Source: CAVWQV01 sp963757115
Lineage (GTDB): Bacteria > Pseudomonadota > Alphaproteobacteria > Acetobacterales > Acetobacteraceae
Length of the DNA: 58,948 nucleotides
Assembly (NCBI GenBank): GCA_963757115.1
Contig: CAVWQV010000013.1
Span: forward strand, 1 to 58,948
Direction of reading: 5' to 3'
Shown: piece after piece, positions 27,693 to 36,631 of the stretch
Layout of the letters: the number at the start of each line of letters is the position of its first letter
Numbering within the stretch: the first letter of the stretch is position 1
Translations under genes and position numbers: made by a program
Notes under the pieces: model-generated
The model's input: the letters and a program-made list of their open reading frames with translations, nothing else
Database searches by the model: none
Told to the model about the DNA's origin: nothing

Positions 27693-29810
27693 ATGACGAC
27701 CTACACCTGGAAAAATGCAGTCGCCGGAGACTGGACTGATGCCGCCAACTGGCAGGGCGGCAGTGTCCCAAACAGCGCGGATGCCGACGTGTTCATCGAC
27801 GCGCTGCCGGCCAGCAGCTCGCAGAACTACAACGTCACTATCCCGACGGGCACCAGCATAACCGTCAACTCGCTTGACCTCGGCAATTATCAGACCGGAC
27901 TCGTTGTTGACGGCACGCTTACTTACGCGCCGGGCTCGTCAGGAGCGCTGGGCCGCGAGTTCAACCCGGGTGCTCTCACCGTGAACGGCGGCACCATCAA
28001 CAACGCCGGGCTGATCTACTCCTTCGTCCAGACCACGGGAAATGTGCTGTTTACGGGCAGCAACCCGATCTATCTCGCGTTTGAGCTGCAGGCTATCGAT
28101 GGCACGGCAGCGGTGGATACAGCCAATATCGCGCAATACAATGCATCCGGGCATACCCTATTCGACGGGATATTTGACGCCCTGGGAGAGACGTCTACGG
28201 TCGAACTTGGCGGCAGCCGCTACGGCTTTACGGTTGACGTCGAGACGCTGATCGGGCCGAAACCGACCGTGACGCACAGCTATTGGACGCAGCTCGAGTT
28301 CGACAATCCCGGCTCGCAGATCCTGGAATGGAACGGCGCCGCCTACGTGCCGATCGAATCGACACTGAAGCAGATCGCCAACTCCGCGTTCGTCACGGTC
28401 ACGAACGGCCGCGACTACACGACATCAAACACGTTTACCATCGGCAAGGACGGCGTATTCGAGCAGGCGGGGGGCAGCCTGACCACGGGCGGGCTCACCC
28501 TGCTCAGCGGCGGCCTGCTGGTCGGGGGATATTCGGAAACCGGCGCCAACCCGAGCACCGGCCAAGTGACCGTGCACGGGACGGTAAACAACAACGGCCA
28601 AATCGTCGCGACCGGGCCGGGGCTTGTCTTCCGCGACGCGGTTACCGGCACGGGCGAGATGCGGTTCGACCGCACGACCGCGTGGCCAGGCATTGGCGGT
28701 GATCCCAAGCCCGGGCCGGGAACGCTGGAAGTTGGCAGCGTCGGCGCGGGCCAGACCGTGTCGATGGACGGCGGCGACACCTTGATCCTGGATCAGCCCA
28801 GCCAGTTCGCCGCAATGATCCAGGCATCGGGTGCGAACAACAAGGTGGTGATCGGGTCTACGACGGCGCTTTCGCTGTCGCTCACGTCGGGCATCGCGCA
28901 GGTGCATGTCGACGCGCAATCGAAACTCACAGTCGACGCGGGCGCCGGGGCGGACACGATCTTCGCCGGCGGGGTCGGCACCACGGTCACTGAGGGCGCC
29001 GGCAGCCTGTACTTGATCGGCGGCAGCGGGACCTTGTCGGCGCGCGCGGGCATCGGAACCGTCACCGTGTTCGGCGGCACTGGCGGCGGCGCGCTGGACG
29101 GCGGCAGCGGCGGCCACAACGTCCTGGTGGCCGGCGGCGGCAACACCACGCTGACCGGCGGCGGGGCGGGCGACCTGCTGGTCGCCGGCTCCGGGAACAC
29201 CACCCTGGTGCTGAAGGGTGACAGCACCGCATTCGGCGGTGCGGGCCAGTCGACAATGTTTGGCGCGGCCAACGACGTCATGGTGGGCAGCGGCAACTCG
29301 GACCTGATGATCGCCGGTGCCGGCCCGGAAGCGCTGTGGGCCGGCACCGGGACCAGCGTGCTCTACGGCGGCGTGGGGGCCGACACGCTGGTGGGCGGCA
29401 CCGCCGGGCAATCGACCATCACGGGCGGCAGCGGCGGCGACCTCATCGTCGGGTCCGCCGGCAAGGTCGTGGCGCATGGCGGGACCGGCGACGACGTGTT
29501 CTTCGCCGGCACGGGCGACATGACGATCGCCGAGGGAAACGGCTCGGACAACGTCGTGTTTGGCCGCGGCAACGCGACGGTCACGGGCGGCGCGGGGCGG
29601 GACCTGTTCACCTTCCTGAACGGCAGCGCGGGCGGCAGCGACGTCATCTCCGGCTTCAAGGTGGGCACCGACCAGATCCAGCTGTTCGGATACGGAGCCG
29701 ACCCGGCGCGGACGGCGGCGAACGGCGGCAGCACCGTCGTCACGTTGTCGGACGGAACCACGATCACGCTGGTGGGCGTCACGCAGCTCGCGGCGAACTC
29801 GATCGCCTGA
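27693..29810 (+). CDS. Large secreted RTX-like / glycine-repeat protein (beta-roll)
   Basis: 705 residues without an N-terminal signal peptide. The first 60 residues (TTYTWKNAVAGDWTDAANWQGG, SADADVFIDALP) form a module seen at the start of many alphaproteobacterial repeat proteins. The middle is Thr/Gly/Asn-rich and probably beta-helical. From about residue 430 on there are degenerate calcium-binding nonapeptides (GGVGADTLVGG, GGSGGDLIVGS, GGTGDDVFFAG, GGAGRDLFTF), then GGSDVISGFKVGTDQIQLFGY and a short hydrophobic end, a typical type I secretion C-terminus. Probably an exported surface or matrix protein. No HlyB/HlyD-type exporter is adjacent; the NodT/EmrA pump upstream is of the wrong class. 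Confidence 0.8.
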   Translation: MTTYTWKNAVAGDWTDAANWQGGSVPNSADADVFIDALPASSSQNYNVTIPTGTSITVNSLDLGNYQTGLVVDGTLTYAPGSSGALGREFNPGALTVNGGTINNAGLIYSFVQTTGNVLFTGSNPIYLAFELQAIDGTAAVDTANIAQYNASGHTLFDGIFDALGETSTVELGGSRYGFTVDVETLIGPKPTVTHSYWTQLEFDNPGSQILEWNGAAYVPIESTLKQIANSAFVTVTNGRDYTTSNTFTIGKDGVFEQAGGSLTTGGLTLLSGGLLVGGYSETGANPSTGQVTVHGTVNNNGQIVATGPGLVFRDAVTGTGEMRFDRTTAWPGIGGDPKPGPGTLEVGSVGAGQTVSMDGGDTLILDQPSQFAAMIQASGANNKVVIGSTTALSLSLTSGIAQVHVDAQSKLTVDAGAGADTIFAGGVGTTVTEGAGSLYLIGGSGTLSARAGIGTVTVFGGTGGGALDGGSGGHNVLVAGGGNTTLTGGGAGDLLVAGSGNTTLVLKGDSTAFGGAGQSTMFGAANDVMVGSGNSDLMIAGAGPEALWAGTGTSVLYGGVGADTLVGGTAGQSTITGGSGGDLIVGSAGKVVAHGGTGDDVFFAGTGDMTIAEGNGSDNVVFGRGNATVTGGAGRDLFTFLNGSAGGSDVISGFKVGTDQIQLFGYGADPARTAANGGSTVVTLSDGTTITLVGVTQLAANSIA

Positions 29811-29977
29811 ATCGTCTCGAATCGCTTAGGGGCGGTTCGTTTCTGGCGAGATTTCTGGCAGATTTCTGGCGCTTGGGATGACCGAGCTCCACGGCCGTGA
29901 GCGGTCAGCCGATTGAGTTCTGGTCGGGCCTGATGCCCGGATCCAGTTAGGGCGCCGCGGGGCAGGCATGCAAAAAC

Positions 29978-30292
29978 CTAGATCGGGAGGCGCCGCCGCT
30001 GACTACGCTGCGCGAAAAGCGGACGAACGCTAAAGACCATGCCGAAGATACCTTGGATCCAGGTCACCTGCGGCGTGTAGTCGAGATCGTAGACGTCCGG
30101 CCAGCCGGCGGTCACGGCGGCGGCCGGGAACCATGTCGTTGCCGCCCCAAGACCGACCCCCGAGACCGCCGGAACGGCGCGCGCCTGCTCCTCCGCCACA
30201 GGACGCGCGCCATCCGCCACGATCGTCACCAACAGCACACCTCGAGCAAAGCGGCCGCGGAAGGGGGGGTGCCAATCAGTGGTCCCATTCAC
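29978..30292 (-). CDS. Doubtful small open frame (104 codons)
   Basis: An ATG-to-stop frame with two mildly hydrophobic stretches and the segment GWPDVYDLDYTPQVTWIQGIFGMVFSVRPLF, which looks more protein-like than the rest. No ribosome-binding site stands out and no family is recognised. It may be the C-terminal scrap of a membrane protein. The surrounding 29811-30334 interval contains no other candidate. Confidence 0.2.
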   Translation of the reverse strand: MNGTTDWHPPFRGRFARGVLLVTIVADGARPVAEEQARAVPAVSGVGLGAATTWFPAAAVTAGWPDVYDLDYTPQVTWIQGIFGMVFSVRPLFAQRSQRRRLPI

Positions 30293-30334
30293 GATGCTGT
30301 GCGTTCGATCTAGGCGTGGTATCTATCGCAAAGC

Positions 30335-32080
30335 ATGAAAGCCACAGCCCCGATCGAGACCCGTCCCAGCTCGCCGCCGTTGCGGCGCTTCCAACTTGTC
30401 CTGATCAAGCCGTCGCACTACGACGACGAGGGCTACGTCATCCGCTGGTGGCGATCCATCATCCCGTCCAACTCGCTCGCAGCGCTTTATAGCATTGCGG
30501 CGGATTGCGGCGAATGCGGAGTTCTTGGCCCGGATGTCGCCATTGATATCGAGGCGATCGATGAGACCAACACCCGGGTGGACATTGGTGGGCTGCTGCG
30601 CCGGTTGCGCGCCCACGGTGGCCTCGGCCTGGTCGCTTTGGTCGGGGTTCAGTCGAACCAGTTCCCTCGCGCGCTGGATCTGGCCCGTCCGTTCCGGGAT
30701 GCCGATATCCCGGTAGCGATCGGCGGCTTCCATGTCTCCGGGGTCATCTCCATGCTCGACGAGCATGCACTTGGGCTCGACACATGTCGCGCAATGGGTA
30801 TCGCGATTGTCGCAGGCGAGGTGGAGGGGCGCCTCGAAGTGCTGCTGCAGGATGCCGCCGCGCGTAGTCTCGCACCCCTCTACAATTTCATGAACGACCT
30901 GCCCGAGATGCCCGAGGCGCCAGTCCCGTTTCTGCCGAAACGCTATGTCGGGCGCACGCTGGGGCTGAGTTCGAGCTTCGATGCGGGACGCGGCTGCCCC
31001 TACCAATGCTCGTTCTGTACAATTATCAACGTCCAGGGCCGCAAGTCCCGCCATCGCTCGGCGGATGACGTGGAACGGCTTGTGCGGCTGAACTGGGCGC
31101 AGGGCATCCACAAGTTCTTCGTCACGGACGACAACTTCGCCCGCAACAGGAACTGGGAGGCGATCTTTGACCGCTTGATTTGCCTGCGTGAGAAGCACGG
31201 CATCCCAATCGGCCTGATGATCCAGGTGGACACGCTCTGCCACAAGATCCCGCGCTTCATCGAAAAGGCCAAGCGCGCCGGCGTCACGCGTGTGTTTATC
31301 GGGCTGGAGAACATTAATCCCCAGAACCTGCTCGGTGCGAAGAAGCGGCAAAACAAGGTCGCCGAGTACCGGACCATGCTGCTCGCTTGGAGGGCGCAGG
31401 GCATCATCACGTTGGCCGGCTACATCCTCGGCTTTCCCGCCGACACGCCAGCCTCCATCCGCCGTGACATCGCCATCATCCAGCGCGAGCTGCCGATCGA
31501 TGTGCTGGAGTTCTTCTGCCTGACGCCGCTGCCGGGGTCAGAGGACCATCAGAAGCTGTGGCAACAGGGCGTCGCGATGGATGCCGACCTGAACCGATAC
31601 GATGTCGAGCACGTGTGCACAGCGCATGCACAGATGAGCACCGCGGAGTGGGAGGCGATCTACCGCGAGGCGTGGTCGCTTTACTATTCACCGGACCACC
31701 TGCGCACGCTACTGAGGCGCGGGGCGGCGAGCGGGCTTCCGATGGGAAGCTTGGTGAAGATCCTGGTACAGTTCGCGGCGACAGTTCCGATCGAGAACGT
31801 GCATCCGCTCCAGGGTGGCTTGGTGCGCATGAAGCATCCGGCGGAGCGCCGCCCAGGTTTACCGGAGCCAAATCCCATTCTGTTCTGGGCCGCCTTCGCC
31901 GTCGAGGTGATATGGAAATGCGCACGGCTCGCCAGCGTAGGTGTCAGGGTTGCCCTCATGGCCCGTGCCATCGCCCGAAATGCGGGCTCCGGGACCTATG
32001 CCGACCTGGCGCTGACGCAGGGCGAGCCCGAGGACGAGGCAAGTCTGGAGTTGCTCGCGTCGCATGCCGCGGCTGACTAG
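30335..32080 (+). CDS. B12-binding-domain radical SAM protein of unknown substrate
   Basis: 581 residues. Residues 17-190 resemble a cobalamin-binding Rossmann domain (RRFQLVLIKPSHYDDEGY, LVALVGVQSNQF, DIPVAIGGFHVSGV). The radical SAM cluster is RGCPYQCSFCTII, with cysteines at 221, 225 and 228 (CxxxCxxC). KFFVTDDNFARNRNWEAIFDR and VFIGLENINPQNLLG are typical barrel strands. A C-terminal extension of about 170 residues is hydrophobic near its middle (NPILFWAAFAVEVIWKCARLASVGVRVALMA), suggesting membrane association. Such enzymes do methylations or rearrangements of lipids, antibiotics or cofactors. It stands alone, with no biosynthetic partners nearby. Confidence 0.9.
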   Translation: MKATAPIETRPSSPPLRRFQLVLIKPSHYDDEGYVIRWWRSIIPSNSLAALYSIAADCGECGVLGPDVAIDIEAIDETNTRVDIGGLLRRLRAHGGLGLVALVGVQSNQFPRALDLARPFRDADIPVAIGGFHVSGVISMLDEHALGLDTCRAMGIAIVAGEVEGRLEVLLQDAAARSLAPLYNFMNDLPEMPEAPVPFLPKRYVGRTLGLSSSFDAGRGCPYQCSFCTIINVQGRKSRHRSADDVERLVRLNWAQGIHKFFVTDDNFARNRNWEAIFDRLICLREKHGIPIGLMIQVDTLCHKIPRFIEKAKRAGVTRVFIGLENINPQNLLGAKKRQNKVAEYRTMLLAWRAQGIITLAGYILGFPADTPASIRRDIAIIQRELPIDVLEFFCLTPLPGSEDHQKLWQQGVAMDADLNRYDVEHVCTAHAQMSTAEWEAIYREAWSLYYSPDHLRTLLRRGAASGLPMGSLVKILVQFAATVPIENVHPLQGGLVRMKHPAERRPGLPEPNPILFWAAFAVEVIWKCARLASVGVRVALMARAIARNAGSGTYADLALTQGEPEDEASLELLASHAAAD

Positions 32081-32299
32081 GTGTTTGATCCGGCTTGGGT
32101 GTGCACGTTCGGGCGACGTCTCGGAGTCGACCAAAGAGACCATTCGGTGCCTCCCCGATCCGCTGCACCGAAACCGCATCGACCGGGTCGAGGCCGCCCT
32201 GTTATAAATTATACCAAAGCTAGTGGTGGTTGCCTCGTAGGGGCTTCCCGACCCGGGCGTGATCTGATTCGCTGGCGGCGAGCCTTGGAGAGTGCCGCC

Positions 32300-32547
32300 A
32301 TGCCGATCGCGTTGAGGGCTGACTTTGATGCCGCTGGGCTTCGTGCTGCGGCGCGCAGCAGCCAAGATGCGGGCCAAACCCGGCGGTTGCTGGCTTTGGC
32401 TGCAATCCACGACGGCGCTACGCGGACGGAGGCGGCCGCAAGTGGCGGGGTGACGCTGCAGATCGTGCGAGATTGGGTGCTGAAGCTCAACGAGCATGGG
32501 CCGGACGGATTGATCGGCGGCAAAGCACCCGGCCCCCAGCCGATTCC
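32300..32547 (+). mobile_element. IS630-family transposase, N-terminal fragment
   Basis: From the ATG at 32300 the product reads IALRADFDAAGLRAAARSSQDAGQTRRLLALAAIHDGATRTEAA, TLQIVRDWVLKLNEHGPDGLIGGKAPG, the HTH half of an IS630-type transposase. Homology stops at about 32547, and the DDE catalytic domain is missing, cut before the neighbouring CoA-transferase gene ends at 32604. The sequence upstream (about 32200-32299) resembles the left flank of such elements, with a TGATCTGATTC tract, but no right end is present. Confidence 0.85.
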
Positions 32548-32603
32548 GCGCATCGCGGCGTCTCGTTGCCTGGTGCACGATGCGGGACGCGAACGCTGTC
32601 AGG

Positions 32604-33822
32604 TCATATCGTCCCCTCCCGCCGCAGCTGGTCGATTTCGTCGGACGAGAGACCGAGTAGGCCACCGTAGATGTCTTCATTGTGGAAACCGAGTTCCGGG
32701 CTCGGCACGGTTTCGGGCCTATCCGCACCGTGGAACCGCATCGGACTGTTCGGCAGAACCACGCGACCAAGACGCGGATGGTCAACCCATTCCAGCATGC
32801 CGCGCTGGTGCATGTGCGCATCGTTCACGACCTCGATCAGGTCGCGGACAGGAGACGACGGCACGTGATGCTCACGTGTGATGTCGAACACCTCAGCCTT
32901 GGTTCTCCCACGCGTCCAGGCCTCCACCACAGCATCGGTCGTCGTCCATGTTCCGGGCTCGGTCGGAGTTGGTGGCAAACCGGGGATCGTCGCGCAGATC
33001 GTCCCGGCCCATCGCAGTCAGCAAGCTGGCCCAGTGCCTCTCCGCCACGCAGATGATCGCAACGTGGCCGTCCTTTGCTGGGTAGACATTGTATGGCGCA
33101 ACTGAGAGGCCGCCATGACGATTGCCCGTTCGCATCGGAACGACACCCTGAGCCTTGTGCAGCATCCCAAGGTTGGAAGCGAGTGTGGGGAATACAGCCT
33201 CTTGCATCGCGACCTCCACGAGGCGTCCCTTCCCGGTACGGCTCCGCTGGTACAGCGCCGTCATGACCGCGCCATAGAGATGCGCGCCGCTGAGGAAGTC
33301 GGCGATCGCAGGGCCCGCCTTGAGGGGCGGTCCGCCAGGAAAGCCGGTTACGCTCATCACGCCGGACATCGCCTGCACGGTCAGATCCATCGCGAGATTG
33401 TCGCGGTTTGGCCCGGACAAGCCGTATCCCGTCCCTGAGGCGTAGATAAGCCTCGGATTGGCCGCATGCAGCACGCCCCATCCCACGCCGAGCCGATCCA
33501 TAACGCCCGGTGCGAAGTTCTCGAGCAACACGTCGCCGTGCTTGACCAGGGCAATAAGCAGGCCGCACCCACGCGCCGATTTGAGGTTGAGCGTCACGCT
33601 GCGCTTGTTGCCATTCAGCATCCCGAATGGGAACGCGGAGCCTTCGTCGGGCGCTCCGCGCCGGCGCGTGGAATCGCCATTCAGCGGCTCCACCTTGATG
33701 ACCTCGGCTCCGGCCTTGGCCATCAACAAGGTCGCATACGGCCCCTGATAGACTTGGCCGAGATCGATGACCGTAACGCCGGCCAGCGGCAGGTTGGAGT
33801 GGGCTTCGGCTTCGATGTCCAC
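32604..33822 (-). CDS. CaiB/BaiF (family III) CoA-transferase, single frameshift
   Basis: The N-terminus is LAGVTVIDLGQVYQGPYATLLMAKAGAEVIKVEPLNGDSTRR, then GNKRSVTLNL, LLENFAPGVMDRLGVG and YASGTGYGLSGPNRDNLAMDLTVQAMSG (presumed catalytic Asp). A one-base shift at about 32945-32955 separates FATNSDRARNMDD from DAVVEAWTRGRTKAEVF; the last part (HVPSSPVRDLIEVVNDAHM, MLEWVDHPRLGRVVLPNSP) is the family C-terminus. It activates an organic acid to its CoA ester by transfer. Last gene of a minus-strand operon with acyl-CoA dehydrogenase, GIY-YIG-like protein and enoyl-CoA hydratase. Confidence 0.9.
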
Positions 33823-33844
33823 CCTTCACCTCGTTCGGCTGATA

Positions 33845-35011
33845 TCATCGCAGATTGCTGCCCAGTATCTCGCGGGCGATAACCATCCGCTGAACCTCGC
33901 TTGGTCCTTCGCCAACGCGCCGGATGCGCATCTCGCGATACCAGCGTTCGAGCGGCAGATCCTTGGTCATGCCCATGCCGCCATGGATCTGCATCGCGCG
34001 ATCGACGACGCGGCCGCCGCCTTCGGACGCGATCAGCTTAGCGAGGGCGGCCTCCGTCCGGAAGGGCAAGCCCCGGCGCGCCTTCTCGGCCGCCTCGAGG
34101 GTAAAGTGCCGCGCGCTTCTGATGTCGATCTCGTTGTCAACCAGCATCCACTGTACCGCTTGCCGGTTCGCCAGTTTCTCGCCAAACGTCGAGCGCAGTT
34201 TGGCCCACTCGATCGCCATCTCGTGCGCGGCGATGGCAACACCGATACAGCCCGCGGCATAGGGGATACGCTGGCGCGTTAATCGGTCATTGGCGACGGC
34301 AAAGCCCTTGTTAACCTCGCCCAGCACCTGCCGGTCGGACACCCAGCAATCATTGAACTCCAGCTCAGTGGCATAGCTCGATGAGCGCAGCGTATGCACC
34401 ACGCGGCGCACGTGAAAGCCCGGTGTTCCGGCATCAATGATGAAGCAGGTGATGCCGGCACGACCCATTGCGGCATCGGTCCGGGCGAAAACGATGCCGT
34501 ACTGGGCCCGGTCGGCCCCGGAGATGAAAATCTTGGCGCCGTTCAGGACCCAGCCATTGTCCTTGCGCTCGGCCCGGGTTTGGATCGCGCGCGCCGGATC
34601 GCTGCCACCCGACGGTTCGGTGAGGCCGAAGAACGCCTTCTTCTCGCCACGCAGCGTCGGGTAGAGGTAGCGCTCCTTTTGGTCCTCGTTCGCCTCGAAG
34701 ATCTGGGCGAGGCCGGCGCCCCCGAACGTGCCATAGCAGGGCGCGTAAAGCCCCGCACGGTGCTGCGCCATTTCGATGGCGAGCAGGGTGCGCGTAACGA
34801 TGTCGATGTCCGGACCGCCATACTCCGCCGGGATGTCGAGGCCGAACAGACCCATCGCCTTGGTCTTCTCGGCCAGCCGTGTGTAATCCGCGGGCGCGAG
34901 TTCCGCCGCGTCGGGATCGAGCTTAGCCTCGAGGGGAATAATCTCCTCCCGCACATAGCGGCGGACGAGGTCGATCAGCATCTGCTGCTCGGAATTGGGC
35001 TCGAAATCCAT
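33845..35011 (-). CDS. Acyl-CoA dehydrogenase
   Basis: The ATG at 35011 gives 388 residues. FFGLTEPSGGSDPARAIQTRAERKDNGWVLNGAKIFIS is the FAD/substrate signature; TRQRIPYAAGCIGVAIAAHEMAIEWAKLR and the C-terminal QIHGGMGMTKDLPLERWYREMRIRRVGEGPSEVQRMVIAREIL are standard. It oxidises acyl-CoA to 2-enoyl-CoA with electron transfer to ETF. A longer frame upstream reaches into the previous gene and is not favoured. It follows the GIY-YIG-like gene by 10 bases and precedes the CoA-transferase by about 20. Confidence 0.95.
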   Translation of the reverse strand: MDFEPNSEQQMLIDLVRRYVREEIIPLEAKLDPDAAELAPADYTRLAEKTKAMGLFGLDIPAEYGGPDIDIVTRTLLAIEMAQHRAGLYAPCYGTFGGAGLAQIFEANEDQKERYLYPTLRGEKKAFFGLTEPSGGSDPARAIQTRAERKDNGWVLNGAKIFISGADRAQYGIVFARTDAAMGRAGITCFIIDAGTPGFHVRRVVHTLRSSSYATELEFNDCWVSDRQVLGEVNKGFAVANDRLTRQRIPYAAGCIGVAIAAHEMAIEWAKLRSTFGEKLANRQAVQWMLVDNEIDIRSARHFTLEAAEKARRGLPFRTEAALAKLIASEGGGRVVDRAMQIHGGMGMTKDLPLERWYREMRIRRVGEGPSEVQRMVIAREILGSNLR

Positions 35012-35021
35012 GGTGGCCTCG

Positions 35022-35360
35022 TCAGGCGGGGCTGAGCCGCCCGAGCGGCGGGGGGTCTTTGGCATTGTCGGGCGGAAGGCGACCGTGGTCGGCCTCATGC
35101 ACCATGAGCAGCTCGAACCAGCGGGAGCGATATTGCATGTTCACCTCGACGCGAAACTGGTGGCACGGGCCACGTTCGAGCGCTTCCCGTTGCAGCTCGC
35201 TACGTAGCCCGAACGGCGCGCGGGCACCGGCTTGCCCAATGTAGAGGATCGCACCAGCAGCATCGGCGATCTGATAGACGCCGAGCTGACCGGGAAGGCG
35301 GCCGACCTCCTCGGGCACGAGGGGCCGCCACGGCTTGTCGAGGCGGAGCCGGATCGCCAC
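35022..35360 (-). CDS. Small GIY-YIG-like domain protein inside an acyl-CoA operon
   Basis: 112 residues. The core LPGQLGVYQIADAAGAILYIGQAGARAPFGLRSELQREA has the GVY...LYIG pair of GIY-YIG nucleases with a following Arg, and WFELLMVHEADHGRLPPDNAKD supplies the downstream Glu-containing helix and LP-N end. No second DNA-binding domain is present. It is packed between an enoyl-CoA hydratase (stop one base before this ATG) and an acyl-CoA dehydrogenase (start 10 bases after this stop), so it is translated with them. Its role there is unknown; a nuclease activity is not shown. Confidence 0.75.
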   Translation of the reverse strand: MAIRLRLDKPWRPLVPEEVGRLPGQLGVYQIADAAGAILYIGQAGARAPFGLRSELQREALERGPCHQFRVEVNMQYRSRWFELLMVHEADHGRLPPDNAKDPPPLGRLSPA

Positions 35361-35361
35361 G

Positions 35362-36123
35362 CTACTTCCCCCGAAACTGCGGCGTGCGCTTCTCGAGCCG
35401 CGCCTTCATGCCTTCTTGCGCGTCCTCGCTCCGAACCGCCGCATCCACCAGAGCGTCGACGTCGTCGTGCTCGATCCCATCGCGGAACTCAAGCTGCCGC
35501 ACGGTCAGCGCCTTCATAGCCTTGAGTGACAGCGGGGCGTTCGCTGCGAGGCGCTCGATAACCGTGGTCGCCTCCGCCTCGAGCTGGTCTGCCGGCACGC
35601 ATCGTGCGATCAGCCCCAACCCGTGCAGCTTGCTGGCGGGCAAAGGATCGCCTAGCAGCAGCATCTCGCGCGTTGTCACCGGGCCGAGCACTTCCATCAG
35701 TTTCTTGCCGAGGAACCAGTTGGGCGCGAGGCCGACCTGGGCGAGCGACATCCCAAAACGTGCCTTCTCGCTCGCCACGACCAGATCGCAGTGCAGGGCC
35801 AACTCGTTGCCGCCCGCAATGGCGTCACCCTGCACCACGGCGACCACCGGCAGCGGGCAAAGCTCGATCGCCCGCAGCATGACCTCGATGCCGCTGGAAG
35901 CGCCAGCGCCGACGGTTTGGCGCCGCTCGGTCATGTCCAGACCGGAGCAGAATACCCCACCCTTGCCGCGGATGACGAGAACGCGGTCCCCTGCGGCAAC
36001 TGGTGCACGCAGCGCCTCGATCATGCCATTCCGCAACCCGCTATCGAGCGCGTTGCGTTTTTCCGGGCGGTTCATCCATAGAGTTCGGACCGGACCGCTC
36101 TTTTCGACGATCACTGTGCTCAT
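35362..36123 (-). CDS. Enoyl-CoA hydratase/isomerase family protein
   Basis: 253 residues. VRTLWMNRPEKRNALDSGLRNGMIEAL, the oxyanion loop GVFCSGLDMTERR, then VVAVVQGDAIAGGNELALHCDLVVASEKARFGMSLAQVGLAPN. It ends EDAQEGMKARLEKRTPQFRGK, the crotonase tail. Hydrates 2-enoyl-CoA produced by the acyl-CoA dehydrogenase encoded downstream in the same operon. First gene of that operon; its promoter should lie just upstream of 36123, but none is obvious. Confidence 0.93.
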   Translation of the reverse strand: MSTVIVEKSGPVRTLWMNRPEKRNALDSGLRNGMIEALRAPVAAGDRVLVIRGKGGVFCSGLDMTERRQTVGAGASSGIEVMLRAIELCPLPVVAVVQGDAIAGGNELALHCDLVVASEKARFGMSLAQVGLAPNWFLGKKLMEVLGPVTTREMLLLGDPLPASKLHGLGLIARCVPADQLEAEATTVIERLAANAPLSLKAMKALTVRQLEFRDGIEHDDVDALVDAAVRSEDAQEGMKARLEKRTPQFRGK

Positions 36124-36260
36124 CGGGCGCCGACTCCAGTCCGGTCCCTTTCCCTCGCCGCCTTCACGGGAAGGTTCCAGAAATCCGGGGCATGCCTTTT
36201 CACGTGTAACGGGGTGCCCCTACCACCGCGCGCCGCAACGGTCGCGTGGCCGAGACCTGC

Positions 36261-36450
36261 TCATGTTGCGGGTGGTGCCCGACCGTCGGGCACAACACGT
36301 CGGCCAGCACGCGATCAGGTTCCCACTCCATTAACTTGAGGGCGAAGCAGCCCCATGGATCTTCGATCTCAATCGGCCCGCCAGACTCGCCCCCATTCTG
36401 CATTGCGCTGATCCAGGGTGATGCAGCGCAAATTATTCCTGAAGGTATGG
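36261..36450 (-). pseudogene. Decayed, internally deleted copy of the alpha/beta hydrolase at 42884
   Basis: Read on the minus strand this 190-base segment matches the plus-strand gene at about 43020-43290 nearly base for base (CTGCATCACC, GATCAGCGCAATGCA, GAGATCGAAGATCCATGGGG, CTCAAGTTAATGGAG, GTCGGGCACCACCCGCAACA). It lacks 81 bases (27 codons) between two CTTCGCC direct repeats, which sit at 43121 and 43202 in the intact copy, and carries an extra G after AATGCA that breaks the frame. Only a scrap of the gene is present. The two copies are inverted relative to each other. Confidence 0.85.
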
Positions 36451-36631
36451 CTCGGCGAGGCTCCGCCGGCAATGGGCGACCTCCGGCCCGATCGCCAGGA
36501 CGAACGCTGGATCAATGCGATCGCGATCTCCCGCCCTGGGTCGGGCAGCGCGGCGTCCTTGCCGTTGTGGGCTGGCGAATTTGCCAGGCTCGCTGCGCCA
36601 TTCCGGTCATCAATTCTCTGAAAACATCTGG

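Noticed and set aside
28415..29477. Long minus-strand frames opposite the RTX-like gene
   Set aside because: They mirror the glycine/threonine repeats of the plus-strand gene and contain only low-complexity Ala/Pro/Arg sequence.
32081..32881. A 266-codon plus-strand frame containing the IS630 start
   Set aside because: Only codons from 32300 to about 32547 resemble a transposase. The rest is antisense to the C-terminal part of the CoA-transferase or non-coding.
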